This document shows positions 27,610 to 35,214 of a stretch of DNA of 64,000 nucleotides, one piece after another. A program made the position numbers and the translations under genes. The notes under the pieces were generated by a model. It was not told where the DNA came from and made no database searches. It saw only the letters and a program-made list of their open reading frames with translations. The stretch is from Thalassovita mediterranea (GTDB lineage Bacteria > Pseudomonadota > Alphaproteobacteria > Rhodobacterales > Rhodobacteraceae), in the NCBI RefSeq assembly GCF_001458435.1, contig NZ_CYSF01000019.1:41149-105148 (forward strand), given 5' to 3'. The first letter of the stretch is position 1; every line of letters begins with the position of its first letter.

Positions 27610-28038
27610 ATGCTGACAATTGGAAGTTTGGGAAAGAAGACCGGAACAAAAGTTCAGACTGTCCGGTATTACGAACAGATCGGCCTGATGCCCGAACCAG
27701 GTCGCACCGAAGGCGGGCAGCGGCGCTACGGGGATGCGGAAGTTGACCGCTTGTCCTTTATCCGGCACGCACGCCAGTTGGGGTTTCCCCTTGAAGCGAT
27801 CCGCGAGCTTCTCGATCTCAGTGATAATCCCGACCGCTCTTGCCATGAGGCGGATTCCATCGCCCGGCGGCAACTCAAGCAGGTAGAACTAAAAATGGAT
27901 CGGCTGAAAGCGCTGCGCACAGAATTAAAGCGCATGATCCACGAATGCAGCGGAGGCAATACAGCGGACTGCAAGGTTCTCGAGGTTTTGCGCGATCATT
28001 CTGAGTGCCTGACCGATCACAATGAAATAGGGGCTTAA
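27610..28038 (+). CDS. MerR-family metal regulator, PbrR/CadR-like
   Basis: The 142-residue protein has an N-terminal winged helix ('LGKKTGTKVQTVRYYEQIGL'), a long dimer helix, and cysteines at 78, 113 and 121, the three positions used by PbrR/CadR/MerR for thiophilic divalent ions, plus Cys133. CueR-type Cu(I) sensors lack the cysteine at 78. It should sit on overlong-spacer promoters and switch them on with Pb/Cd/Zn-class metal. Four such promoters surround it within 11 kb, so it is the obvious local regulator. Which metal it senses is not determined. Confidence 0.85.
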   Translation: MLTIGSLGKKTGTKVQTVRYYEQIGLMPEPGRTEGGQRRYGDAEVDRLSFIRHARQLGFPLEAIRELLDLSDNPDRSCHEADSIARRQLKQVELKMDRLKALRTELKRMIHECSGGNTADCKVLEVLRDHSECLTDHNEIGA

Positions 28039-28079
28039 CCGTTTCCACGGCTCTCAAGCTACTAAAACGAAGAGAACAC

Positions 28080-28110
28080 TTGAACCTAAAGTCACTGTAG
28101 CAATTACATC
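28080..28110 (+). promoter_or_regulatory. MerR-type metal-responsive promoter, site 4
   Basis: TTGAAC and TACATC separated by 19 bp, with CTAAAGTCACTGTAG in the spacer; the right half (TGTAG) matches sites 1 and 2. It lies 30 bp before the transglutaminase-like gene. The dyad is weaker than at the other sites. Confidence 0.65.
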
Positions 28111-28139
28111 TATCTCAAAGGCGATTCGAGGAGATAAAA

Positions 28140-28910
28140 ATGAGCGCTGGTGATCGGCTGTTGGCAGCAACCCCAATCCTAAACTTCAACCACCCGTCGA
28201 TTACACAACTGATCGAGGACCGAGGGTGGAAAGCCCTTTCCCAACATGATCGGATCGGCGCCGTCTACGATTTTGTCCGCAATGAAATTGCCTTTGGGTA
28301 CAACCGCGCAGACGATATCCCGGCGGCCGACGTCCTCGATGACGGTTTTGGTCAGTGCAATACCAAGGGCACGTTACTTATGGCCTTGTTGCGCGCGGTA
28401 GGTGTGCGGTGTCGCCTTCACGGGTTCACGATCCACAAAGAACTGCAACGGGGCGTTGTACCAGAGCTCGTTTATCCTCTTGCCCCCAATGAGATCGTCC
28501 ACTCATGGGTTGAGGTGGAGACCGAGATGGGTTGGGCGAACCTCGAAGGGTTCATTCTGGATGCAGAGTTTCTATTGGCGCTCCAATCCGCATTTACCGA
28601 TTCACCCAGCCTCTGCGGTTATGGGGCGGGAACCGATTGTCTGCAGGCTCCGCCGGTAGAATGGACAGGGGGCGATACCTACATCCAGGAGACAGGCATC
28701 GCTCAGGACTTTGGCACTTTCGACGCACCCGACGAGTTCTACGCCGCTCATCAGCAGTCGTTTAGCTTCGTAAAGGGCATATTGTATCGCCATATCATAC
28801 GCCATTGGATGAATACCCGCGTGCGGCGGATCAGGTCCGGTAACGTGCCGCAAATACCTGGCTTGGCGTTGCCCAATCATAAGCACGAGGAGTCCCGTCA
28901 TGCCTCATGA
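28140..28910 (+). CDS. Transglutaminase-like (papain-fold) protein
   Basis: The 256-residue protein carries the transglutaminase-like core: catalytic Cys in 'GFGQCNTKGTLLMALLRAVG' (Cys near 78), His in 'VHSWVEVETEMGWANLEGF' (near 120) and Asp in the following strand. No signal peptide is visible, so it is probably cytoplasmic. Such proteins act as proteases or amidases; the substrate is unknown. It has a MerR-type promoter upstream and overlaps the CDF exporter gene by 11 nt, tying it to metal response. Confidence 0.75.
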   Translation: MSAGDRLLAATPILNFNHPSITQLIEDRGWKALSQHDRIGAVYDFVRNEIAFGYNRADDIPAADVLDDGFGQCNTKGTLLMALLRAVGVRCRLHGFTIHKELQRGVVPELVYPLAPNEIVHSWVEVETEMGWANLEGFILDAEFLLALQSAFTDSPSLCGYGAGTDCLQAPPVEWTGGDTYIQETGIAQDFGTFDAPDEFYAAHQQSFSFVKGILYRHIIRHWMNTRVRRIRSGNVPQIPGLALPNHKHEESRHAS

Positions 28911-29817
28911 TCACGGTCACGCGCATATTGATCCCGCTTCTGGCGACCGCCGTGTCTCTATCGCGATCTGGGCCAACGCGCTTCTGACGGTCGCGCAGAT
29001 CGTCGGCGGGATCTTGTCGGGCAGCCTCGCGCTTATTGCAGATGCGCTCCACAATTTCTCGGACATGGCATCCTTGGTGATCGCTTTTGCAGCTCGGAAA
29101 ATCGCAAGACGCCCTGCGGACGAGCGCATGACATTCGGCTATGGCCGGATCGAAGTTGTGGCTGCCTTGATCAACTACACCACCCTCATCCTCGTTGGCT
29201 TCTATCTCATCTACGAAGGCGGAATGCGTTTGATCGAACCGACCGAAGTGGCCGGTTGGACAGTAGTGATCCTTGGTTCGGTGGCGCTGGTCGTGGACAC
29301 GTTGACAGCGCTGCTGACCTATTCGATGCAAAAGGGCAGCGTCAACATTCGGGCGCTCTTCCTGCATAACCTGTCTGACGCACTGGCTTCTGTTGCCGTA
29401 ATTATCGGCGGCTCGCTCATCCTGCTCTATAACATGTGGTGGGTCGATCCGGCGATCACGATCGGCATCGCGCTCTACATCCTCTACCTTGCAGTTACCG
29501 AAATCGGTGGCCCTATTCGTATCCTGATGCTCGGAAGCCCACCCAACATCGACAATGATGCCGTTGTTGCTGCAATCAGCGACGTCGATGGTGTGCATGA
29601 TGTCCACCATGTTCATCTGTGGCAGATGCAAGAGAATGAGGCGGCGCTAGATTGCCATGTCGTGACCGCTGATGGCGCATTCGGCGAAGGGATCAAAGCG
29701 GCAGTGAAAGCGCGCCTCGCCGAAGAGTTCGGCATCCGGCACTCCACTCTCGAATTGGAGGATCTGGGGAATGCACACGATGGAGCGCAGCTCTATGGGC
29801 ATGAGGAGACCAGATAA
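28900..29817 (+). CDS. CDF-family metal exporter (CzcD-like)
   Basis: The 305-residue six-helix antiporter moves Zn2+, Co2+ or Cd2+ out of the cytoplasm. A His-rich start (HDHGHAHI) is followed by the metal site 'ALIADALHNFSDM' (His/Asp of segment 2), 'ALFLHNLSDALAS' (segment 5) and a C-terminal cytoplasmic domain with 'VDGVHDVHHVHLWQM'. It overlaps the transglutaminase gene upstream and the methyltransferase gene by 1 nt downstream, forming a three-gene unit. Confidence 0.9.
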   Translation: MPHDHGHAHIDPASGDRRVSIAIWANALLTVAQIVGGILSGSLALIADALHNFSDMASLVIAFAARKIARRPADERMTFGYGRIEVVAALINYTTLILVGFYLIYEGGMRLIEPTEVAGWTVVILGSVALVVDTLTALLTYSMQKGSVNIRALFLHNLSDALASVAVIIGGSLILLYNMWWVDPAITIGIALYILYLAVTEIGGPIRILMLGSPPNIDNDAVVAAISDVDGVHDVHHVHLWQMQENEAALDCHVVTADGAFGEGIKAAVKARLAEEFGIRHSTLELEDLGNAHDGAQLYGHEETR

Positions 29818-30368
29818 TGATAGAAGTCATCTTGATTTACTTAGGTCTGGGAATTGCTGCGCTGACACTTGCTTCGATCCTTTGGTCAATCGCTTTCCCC
29901 GAGCGTCGTATCTGGCCGCCCAAGCGCTACACGTCGATCACACCAATTCTGGTCTGGGTGCCAACGTTTTCGTTGTTTGGCATTCTGATCATGCTTGGCA
30001 TCTTGGGCTGGGGTGATCTGGCGTTTCCCACCTGGCTGCGTTTCGGGGTCGGGATACCGCTCATTGTGTTCGGCAATGTTGTCGTCTGGTCTGAAGTCGC
30101 TCATTTCGGGGTTCCGCAAACGGGCGGCGCGAAAGGTACGCTGAGGACCGCTGGCATGTATCGTTACTCTCGCAATCCTCAGTACTTGGCCGATATCGCG
30201 ATTGTTGGTGGATGGATGATACTTTCTGCAGCACCATCAACGCTCATTATTGGAACGGCTTCGATCTTGGTTTTGGTAGCTGCGCCATTCGCGGAAGAAC
30301 CGTGGCTCAAGAAGCAATACGGGTCTGATTTTGAAGAGTATATGGCGTCAACCCGTCGTTTTATCTGA
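29817..30368 (+). CDS. Isoprenylcysteine carboxyl methyltransferase family membrane protein (CzcN-like)
   Basis: The 183-residue membrane protein has four to five hydrophobic segments and the family end 'YRYSRNPQYLADIAIVGGWM', then 'FAEEPWLKKQYGSDFEEYMA'. Bacterial members methylate lipids or unknown acceptors. A similar protein, CzcN, is part of the Cupriavidus czc locus, and the position right after a CzcD-like exporter fits that. The precise reaction is not known. A clear terminator follows. Confidence 0.8.
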   Translation: MIEVILIYLGLGIAALTLASILWSIAFPERRIWPPKRYTSITPILVWVPTFSLFGILIMLGILGWGDLAFPTWLRFGVGIPLIVFGNVVVWSEVAHFGVPQTGGAKGTLRTAGMYRYSRNPQYLADIAIVGGWMILSAAPSTLIIGTASILVLVAAPFAEEPWLKKQYGSDFEEYMASTRRFI

Positions 30369-30371
30369 GCC

Positions 30372-30390
30372 GCCTCGCTAAGAGGCTTTT
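30372..30390 (+). terminator. Rho-independent terminator
   Basis: GCCTC-GCTAA-GAGGC followed by TTTT, 3 nt after the stop of the CzcN-like gene; ends the transglutaminase-CDF-methyltransferase unit. Confidence 0.7.
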
Positions 30391-30434
30391 CGAAGGTTCG
30401 TTGACCCTTCAGCTGCGCGAGGCCTGAATCGCCC

Positions 30435-30659
30435 CTAGGCGCAGCAGGACTTACCTTCTTGAATCGGCGGACATGGAACAGTTGCGTAAGAACAATAGAC
30501 GCAGCAATCCCCCTCGAGCGGTTTCAAGACTGACTGACATGACTTGCATTCATAGAACCATTGGCAAGCATCTGTCGGCATAGTCTCAGTTTCGACGTGT
30601 CCGCAATTTGGACAGGTGAGAGTAGATTGCAGCACTACTTTTGTTTCTTCTGTCGCCAT
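30435..30659 (-). CDS. GDCCVxC-domain protein of mer loci
   Basis: The 74-residue cysteine-rich cytoplasmic protein has two zinc-finger-like pairs ('LTCPNCGH' and 'YECKSCQSVL'), the naming motif 'GDCCVYCSYATVPCPP' and a CC near the end. Such proteins accompany mercury-resistance genes in alphaproteobacteria; a metal chaperone role is assumed. The start ATG 30659 lies inside the end of merF (25-nt overlap), so it is likely coupled. Confidence 0.82.
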   Translation of the reverse strand: MATEETKVVLQSTLTCPNCGHVETETMPTDACQWFYECKSCQSVLKPLEGDCCVYCSYATVPCPPIQEGKSCCA

Positions 30660-30844
30660 AGCGCGTACCCCGTCAGAATTAGAAATCCTGCCAATATCGG
30701 CAGCAAAACGGCATCGTTGTAAACAACGCCAAGTAAGCCCGTCAGGCCAAGCGCTGTCAGTACGACCGGCAGTAACGGTGTGAAGCAACAGAGCGCGGCC
30801 AAGATCGTGCCACCCACTCCTAGGGCCAATAGTTTGTTCTTCAT
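30635..30844 (-). CDS. merF: Mercury transport protein MerF
   Basis: The 69-residue two-helix membrane protein has the vicinal cysteine pair 'ILAALCCFTPLLPVVLTALG' in helix 1. It brings Hg2+ across the inner membrane toward cytoplasmic MerA in known systems. The start is coupled to the merT stop (ATGA). It lacks MerF's usual second, loop pair of cysteines, so it could equally be called a short MerT-like protein. Confidence 0.75.
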   Translation of the reverse strand: MKNKLLALGVGGTILAALCCFTPLLPVVLTALGLTGLLGVVYNDAVLLPILAGFLILTGYALWRQKKQK

Positions 30845-31227
30845 TGTGTCGATCTCCACAAATCCCACATAAAACGCTGTGCGGATGCTTCCCACATGGG
30901 CGAAGATAGCGCGACCAGAAAGGCGATGGACGCGACTGTAGTCCAGACGATTGTGGACCGCCTGCGCGTTGCACATGGCCTGCGCCGAAGCACCCGATAC
31001 CATGCCCAAACGAGGGCAATCGCGACTCCGACAAGAATGAAGTCCCGGTAAGCGACGAATGGCCCAAGCATGGTGAGCCATGAACCACCTAGGCCCAGTA
31101 TCGAAAGGCCGATAGGCAAAACACAGCACGACGCCGAAAACAGCGCCAGAAGTGCTGCGAAGGGCATCACAAGCCTGGAAGCAACGCCAGAGTTCGCCAC
31201 CGGTTGTTGATTTGCATTCAAATCCAT
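30841..31227 (-). CDS. merT: Mercuric transport protein MerT
   Basis: The 128-residue three-helix membrane protein has the helix-1 pair 'LFSASCCVLPIGLSILGLGG' and the family continuation 'SWLTMLGPFVAYRDFILVGV'. The second, cytoplasmic-loop cysteine pair is reduced to one Cys ('RRRPCATRRR'). It is divergent from merR across a textbook mer operator. There is no MerP and no MerA in the window. Confidence 0.83.
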   Translation of the reverse strand: MDLNANQQPVANSGVASRLVMPFAALLALFSASCCVLPIGLSILGLGGSWLTMLGPFVAYRDFILVGVAIALVWAWYRVLRRRPCATRRRSTIVWTTVASIAFLVALSSPMWEASAQRFMWDLWRSTQ

Positions 31228-31233
31228 TTTGCT

Positions 31234-31264
31234 TTTCTACTTCCTGTAGTGACTACAGGAGCAA
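31234..31264 (-). promoter_or_regulatory. mer operator-promoter
   Basis: On the minus strand TTGCTC and TAGAAA are 19 bp apart. The spacer overlaps the dyad TCCTGTAG-TGA-CTACAGGA (31242-31260), whose right edge GGAAGTA matches the classical merT promoter. It drives merT-merF-GDCCVxC and overlaps the leader of merR on the other strand. Confidence 0.78.
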
Positions 31265-31269
31265 GCAAA

Positions 31270-31683
31270 ATGTTCACCATCGGCAAAGCGTCGGAACAAA
31301 GCGGCGTGAACATCGAAACGATCCGCTACTATGAACGAGAGGGGATTGTTCCGAAGCCGGGGCGATCAGCAGGTGGACGTCGGCTGTACTCGTCCGCTGA
31401 GATTGCCAAACTCAGGTTCGTGCGCCGCTGTCGCGATTTGGGCTTTCCGATCTCAATCATACAGACTTTTCTATCGCTCACTGCACAAAAGGGCCGATCC
31501 TGTGGTGAAGCGAAGACCATGGCTGAGGACCATTTGGGTGAAATAAACGCGAAGATAGAGAACCTCACTCGCCTCAGAGAAGCGCTCTTGAGCCTTTCCA
31601 AGAATTGCGACGATGGAACCGCAGCCTGTCCAATGCTGGACGCTCTGATGAAGGATGGTTTTGGCGACGGGCTACGCGAGTAA
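31270..31683 (+). CDS. merR: Mercury-responsive MerR regulator
   Basis: The 137-residue protein has a MerR-type winged helix ('KASEQSGVNIETIRYYEREG') and cysteines at 78, 113 and 120, the Hg(II)-binding set (MerR of Tn21 uses 82, 117 and 126; the last spacing is shorter here). The start ATG 31270 overlaps the operator region; an upstream in-frame start would cross the dyad. It is divergent from merT. Confidence 0.85.
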   Translation: MFTIGKASEQSGVNIETIRYYEREGIVPKPGRSAGGRRLYSSAEIAKLRFVRRCRDLGFPISIIQTFLSLTAQKGRSCGEAKTMAEDHLGEINAKIENLTRLREALLSLSKNCDDGTAACPMLDALMKDGFGDGLRE

Positions 31684-32083
31684 TGCAGCCGTAAGTTTTT
31701 GCTTCGCAAACCGCAACTCTGTCCTGCAACTCAATCATCTGAAGGTGAATTTCGCTAAAATTTGCTCGAACGGCTGCTCTTGCTAGTTTGACGCGATGCA
31801 TACACCGGATCAATCTCAAACCGACTTCATCGGCGGGTGTCGCGATGCACCGAAACCGGCCGTCGATTCAAAATTACGCAAGGTCGGCTAGGTCCGCATT
31901 GCCGTCATCGGCCCCGCCGAAATGCTGCGCTCCATTGCCAATGTCCGCTTCGGGGAAGCTGCGGCGCGGCGTTGCAAGGCTGGGTCAATGTCGGGTTTGG
32001 GCCGTGTTTACCTTTCTAAGGTGCGGCTAGGCGTGCTTTTCTATTGAAACAAGTTCGTTCGGGTTGGGGCGCGTGATCCTTGC
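31684..32083. other. Stretch without a supported gene
   Basis: Four hundred bases between merR and the convergent winged-helix/nucleotidyltransferase gene. Short frames have no ribosome site, and I see no strong hairpin or repeat. A merA or merP gene, expected near here in a full mer operon, is absent. Confidence 0.5.
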
Positions 32084-33481
32084 TCAGAAGAAGGTGACCT
32101 CCCGCAGACCTCGAAATGCGCCTTCCCTAAACGCATCTGCTTTATGAAGTCGAGGGAAATCTGGAAGCCTGTCTACCTCGACTACCGGAAGCAAAATATC
32201 AGCGCTAAACCATGGCATTTTCGCGGACCTACTTTCGTCATACATCTTCGAAAGTGCCCTTCCGACCGCATAAGCGCCGGCCAAGTCAATTTTGGAAACG
32301 CGTGCTCGATTTATGGGAAGCAGGCTCCCAGTTGTCGATCTACCGCCGATATTGAAATTGATCAGGTCATGGCCCCACCCGAGGCGTATGATATGTGTCC
32401 GGTCGGACCGTTGGATTGAAACTCTCGGAAATAGGTCTCTGACCCAAACCTTATGTTCATCGCACCAGTCGAGGGCTTCCTTCAACATCGCTACGCCGCC
32501 TAGGTCTTTCTTCCAGATCGGACATAAGTGCTGAAACCCGGCGAATTTGACCCGCTTCTCACTTCTGATGTCGTTAGCAACGAAATCGCCTTCGCGTGTG
32601 ACCTTTGGAGACCACATTTGCTCTTCGAGCGCGGCTGCGTCCTCCAAACCTATGTGCATGTCATCAATCGCAACTTTGGTATTCGCAGAAATGGCTCTGT
32701 GTCGTGCTTCAAGCAGTGTGATGGGCGGTAACGGTTTCCTCGGGTGTTGGTCGAGGATCGAAGGCCCATTGGGTCGAACGATATCGTCAGGAACATCCAC
32801 TGGCCTGTCTGTTTTCACGTCGTGGTCGACCAGCCAACGGTACGGTGCGCCAAGGTCCATAGGATCATCATTCATGAGCGAAAGATGTGGCAGACCCTTT
32901 TTTAGGAACGCCATGATTTCGCGCGTATCCTGACGTTCCGCGCCCATGAGCCGTCCTTGAAAGGTTTGCCGATCTGAATTGCTTTGGCGGGCTTTCAGTG
33001 CGTTTTCGATGCGCTCACGTTCGATATCGCTCAGCTGGCGTCGTAGATACGCGATAGAAACATCGACGTCACCGTAGTCGTCTCGCTCCTCAAGCGCGCT
33101 GCCGAATAGCTTCAAGGTGATGCGCTGCAGGCGATCGGAATCGCCGTTGATGACCTTGGCCCGGGCGAGAAGTTCAGAAATGATGGTCTGAACCTTATCG
33201 CGCCCGATACGCTTTCGCTTGAGTTCCAGTGCGAGGCGAGTCCCATTCGGCGTTAGCTGCCAATAAAACAAACCGTCAAAGATGTCGGCAGGCTCCAAGT
33301 ACCCAGCCTCGGCCATCTGGCGCAAGATGAGGTCAGCATGATGGGCATCGCAATCCAGGGTCCGTATTGCCTCTTCAAGCCCGACAGATCTTCCATTGAT
33401 TGCTGAGCGCAGGACTGCTTGGACCAGCTCCAATGGTACCGTTTTTACTGGCGAATGCTTATGGGACCCTCGCTCATTCAT
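32084..33481 (-). CDS. Winged-helix plus nucleotidyltransferase-fold protein, unknown function
   Basis: The 465-residue protein has a MarR/wHTH-like N-terminal region (about 15-85, 'ADLILRQMAEAGYLEPADIF'). A minimal nucleotidyltransferase site follows, 'LKLFGSALEERDDYGDVDVS' (GS then D-x-D, about residues 122-141). A 300-residue C-terminal part has no family I recognise. The architecture suggests a sensor-enzyme such as those in MNT/HEPN-type toxin or defence systems, but no HEPN partner is adjacent. It lies just 30 bp behind virB6 in the same direction, yet is not a T4SS component. Confidence 0.6.
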   Translation of the reverse strand: MNERGSHKHSPVKTVPLELVQAVLRSAINGRSVGLEEAIRTLDCDAHHADLILRQMAEAGYLEPADIFDGLFYWQLTPNGTRLALELKRKRIGRDKVQTIISELLARAKVINGDSDRLQRITLKLFGSALEERDDYGDVDVSIAYLRRQLSDIERERIENALKARQSNSDRQTFQGRLMGAERQDTREIMAFLKKGLPHLSLMNDDPMDLGAPYRWLVDHDVKTDRPVDVPDDIVRPNGPSILDQHPRKPLPPITLLEARHRAISANTKVAIDDMHIGLEDAAALEEQMWSPKVTREGDFVANDIRSEKRVKFAGFQHLCPIWKKDLGGVAMLKEALDWCDEHKVWVRDLFPRVSIQRSDRTHIIRLGWGHDLINFNIGGRSTTGSLLPINRARVSKIDLAGAYAVGRALSKMYDESRSAKMPWFSADILLPVVEVDRLPDFPRLHKADAFREGAFRGLREVTFF

Positions 33482-33511
33482 TGTTCAACGGCGTCGCAGA
33501 AAAAAACCTCA

Positions 33512-34588
33512 TCAACGCCTCCCCAACCTTCCCAAACGAGCCAGCTGCGCCATCATTTGCGATCCGGTTCCGGTGGATGGACTGCCCCCTGCAGGTGTCA
33601 CATTTGCCATTCCCGGCCGTTGCGGCATTTGTTGGGCCCCAAAGAACTGCCGTGCTCTGAGTGCTGCATATTCGGCTCCACTGGCACCACCAACAAGATA
33701 CCGATTGTAAGCCTGCTGATTGCCCATCGCAGCGCGCGCAAAGCTGTAGCTTCCTGCCAAGCCCCCAGACAGCGCTGGCATCATAATGTTCCCTGAGATT
33801 GCGCGAACGATGAAGGGTGTTGCGATGATGAAGCCCTTGGCCATGAGGACCATCATCAAGAAGGGGATGAGCGCGCCTATATTTGAGGCCCCTTCCGGGT
33901 CGCCGAGTTCACCAATGAGGGCGGATGATACACCTGTGATTGTTGCGAATACGCCTGCCACGACGATTGGGTAGAGCGCAAAGGAGACCAGTGCCGACAG
34001 CCAGCGCGCGAAGTAATCCTTGGTCACTTCGAAAAGGGTGAGGAAGATCATCACGGGTGCGATGCCAATGAGCAGCGCGATCATCAAACGCGACGCGACC
34101 AAGATAAATGCAGCGAGCCCTCCCAAGACCGACAACATCAACACGCCAACAATGTCGAGCATCGCGCCGGCCATCCAGTTGAGCTCAGACCCGGCCGCGT
34201 TAAGGTATTCTCCAAGCTCGGCGATGAGCCGGTCAAATTCTTCTGCAAATGTCCCCGATGGACCTGGAACGCCACCACCGACGGAGGCGACCAGCGCGCC
34301 CGCAATACTGTCGATCCCCGCGAGGATTGCGGACGAGAGTGCGTTGAACTGCAGCCAATTGGTTGCAAATATCCCGATGAGACCAATCTTGACCACAAGC
34401 CAGAACGCCGTTCGCCCGTCCATCGCTTTGTACTGATAGATCATGTTCAGGAAAACGAGGATCACCACCAGCGTTGTTCCAAGAACGAGAAGCGTTCCCA
34501 CCGTGGCAGCAACAGACCCGAACTGTGTCTCGGCGGCGGTGTTGAGATAGCCTTGGGAGGTTTCAACGAAGTAGGTGACAACGCTCAT
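33512..34588 (-). CDS. virB6: VirB6/TrbL-family T4SS channel protein
   Basis: The 358-residue polytopic inner-membrane protein has an N-terminal periplasmic start, a conserved 'MIYQYKAMDGRTAFWLVVKI' and five or more membrane segments up to about residue 270. A Gly/Ala/Met-rich C-terminus ('GTGSQMMAQLARLGRLGRR') follows. VirB6 forms part of the DNA channel. It is the last virB gene of the operon, after the small hypothetical exported protein. Confidence 0.85.
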   Translation of the reverse strand: MSVVTYFVETSQGYLNTAAETQFGSVAATVGTLLVLGTTLVVILVFLNMIYQYKAMDGRTAFWLVVKIGLIGIFATNWLQFNALSSAILAGIDSIAGALVASVGGGVPGPSGTFAEEFDRLIAELGEYLNAAGSELNWMAGAMLDIVGVLMLSVLGGLAAFILVASRLMIALLIGIAPVMIFLTLFEVTKDYFARWLSALVSFALYPIVVAGVFATITGVSSALIGELGDPEGASNIGALIPFLMMVLMAKGFIIATPFIVRAISGNIMMPALSGGLAGSYSFARAAMGNQQAYNRYLVGGASGAEYAALRARQFFGAQQMPQRPGMANVTPAGGSPSTGTGSQMMAQLARLGRLGRR

Positions 34589-34600
34589 TTCAGAGTTCCC

Positions 34601-35014
34601 CTACCACTTTCCCACTGCTTCGCAGATCGCTTGAGCTTCTGGTCGAAGATCACTTGCGCGGCGGTTGTAACTGTCTGACGCTTGCAGCATTTCTGAACGG
34701 TTCGCATTGGCGTGGTTTTCTTGGAAGGTGACTTCGGCGTTATCCCATGCTGGGAAGCGAAGACCGTAGTCGCAGGATCCGGTCTCAACGATCCGCTCCA
34801 TGTTCTGTTCCCGGTAGATGTCCTGGACCAAGACACGCTGGTAGGCGTCTCGAAGGGCGATGTTCTGCATCCAGTCAGGTTCGCTCGGGCGTTCGGGGCA
34901 GACATCTGGAATGCTCTCAAGACTGGGGATGAGATTGCGCTCCGCCATTAGGGGCGATGCCATCAAGCCCAAACCGACTGACAGTAACAAGAAATGCGCT
35001 GCACCACGTTTCAT
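34601..35014 (-). CDS. T4SS-locus exported protein, unknown function
   Basis: The 137-residue protein has a signal peptide ('HFLLLSVGLGLMASPLMAE') and a mature helical domain with two cysteines ('DVCPERPSEPD', 'GSCDYGLRFPAW') and a third near the end. It is always-within-operon by position: its start overlaps the DUF4177 gene (ATGA) and virB6 follows after 12 bp. It may be an envelope accessory such as a VirB7-like or entry-exclusion factor; unassigned. Confidence 0.65.
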   Translation of the reverse strand: MKRGAAHFLLLSVGLGLMASPLMAERNLIPSLESIPDVCPERPSEPDWMQNIALRDAYQRVLVQDIYREQNMERIVETGSCDYGLRFPAWDNAEVTFQENHANANRSEMLQASDSYNRRASDLRPEAQAICEAVGKW

Positions 35015-35214
35015 CGGTTGTCTCCAAAATCGGCACCGTCGGAGGTTTCACGCTTCAGAAAAGCCGTGTGCCCGATATTGGCAAACTCAGACGAACTGAT
35101 TGAGACCACCTCCCAGCCGATCTTGCCCTTCGCATTCAATGCCGCCTGCATTTCGATCAGACGGTTCTTACGGTCCATCGGGAAGGAGAGGATTTCATAT
35201 TCAAAGGTCTTCAT
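35011..35214 (-). CDS. DUF4177-like small protein
   Basis: The 67-residue protein has the DUF4177 pattern: 'KTFEYEILSFPMDRKNRLIE', then 'LNAKGKIGWEVVSI' and a final strand 'HTAFLKRE'. Function unknown. It is coupled on both sides (ATGA with virB11 and with the exported gene), so it is made together with the T4SS proteins. Confidence 0.7.
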   Translation of the reverse strand: MKTFEYEILSFPMDRKNRLIEMQAALNAKGKIGWEVVSISSSEFANIGHTAFLKRETSDGADFGDNR

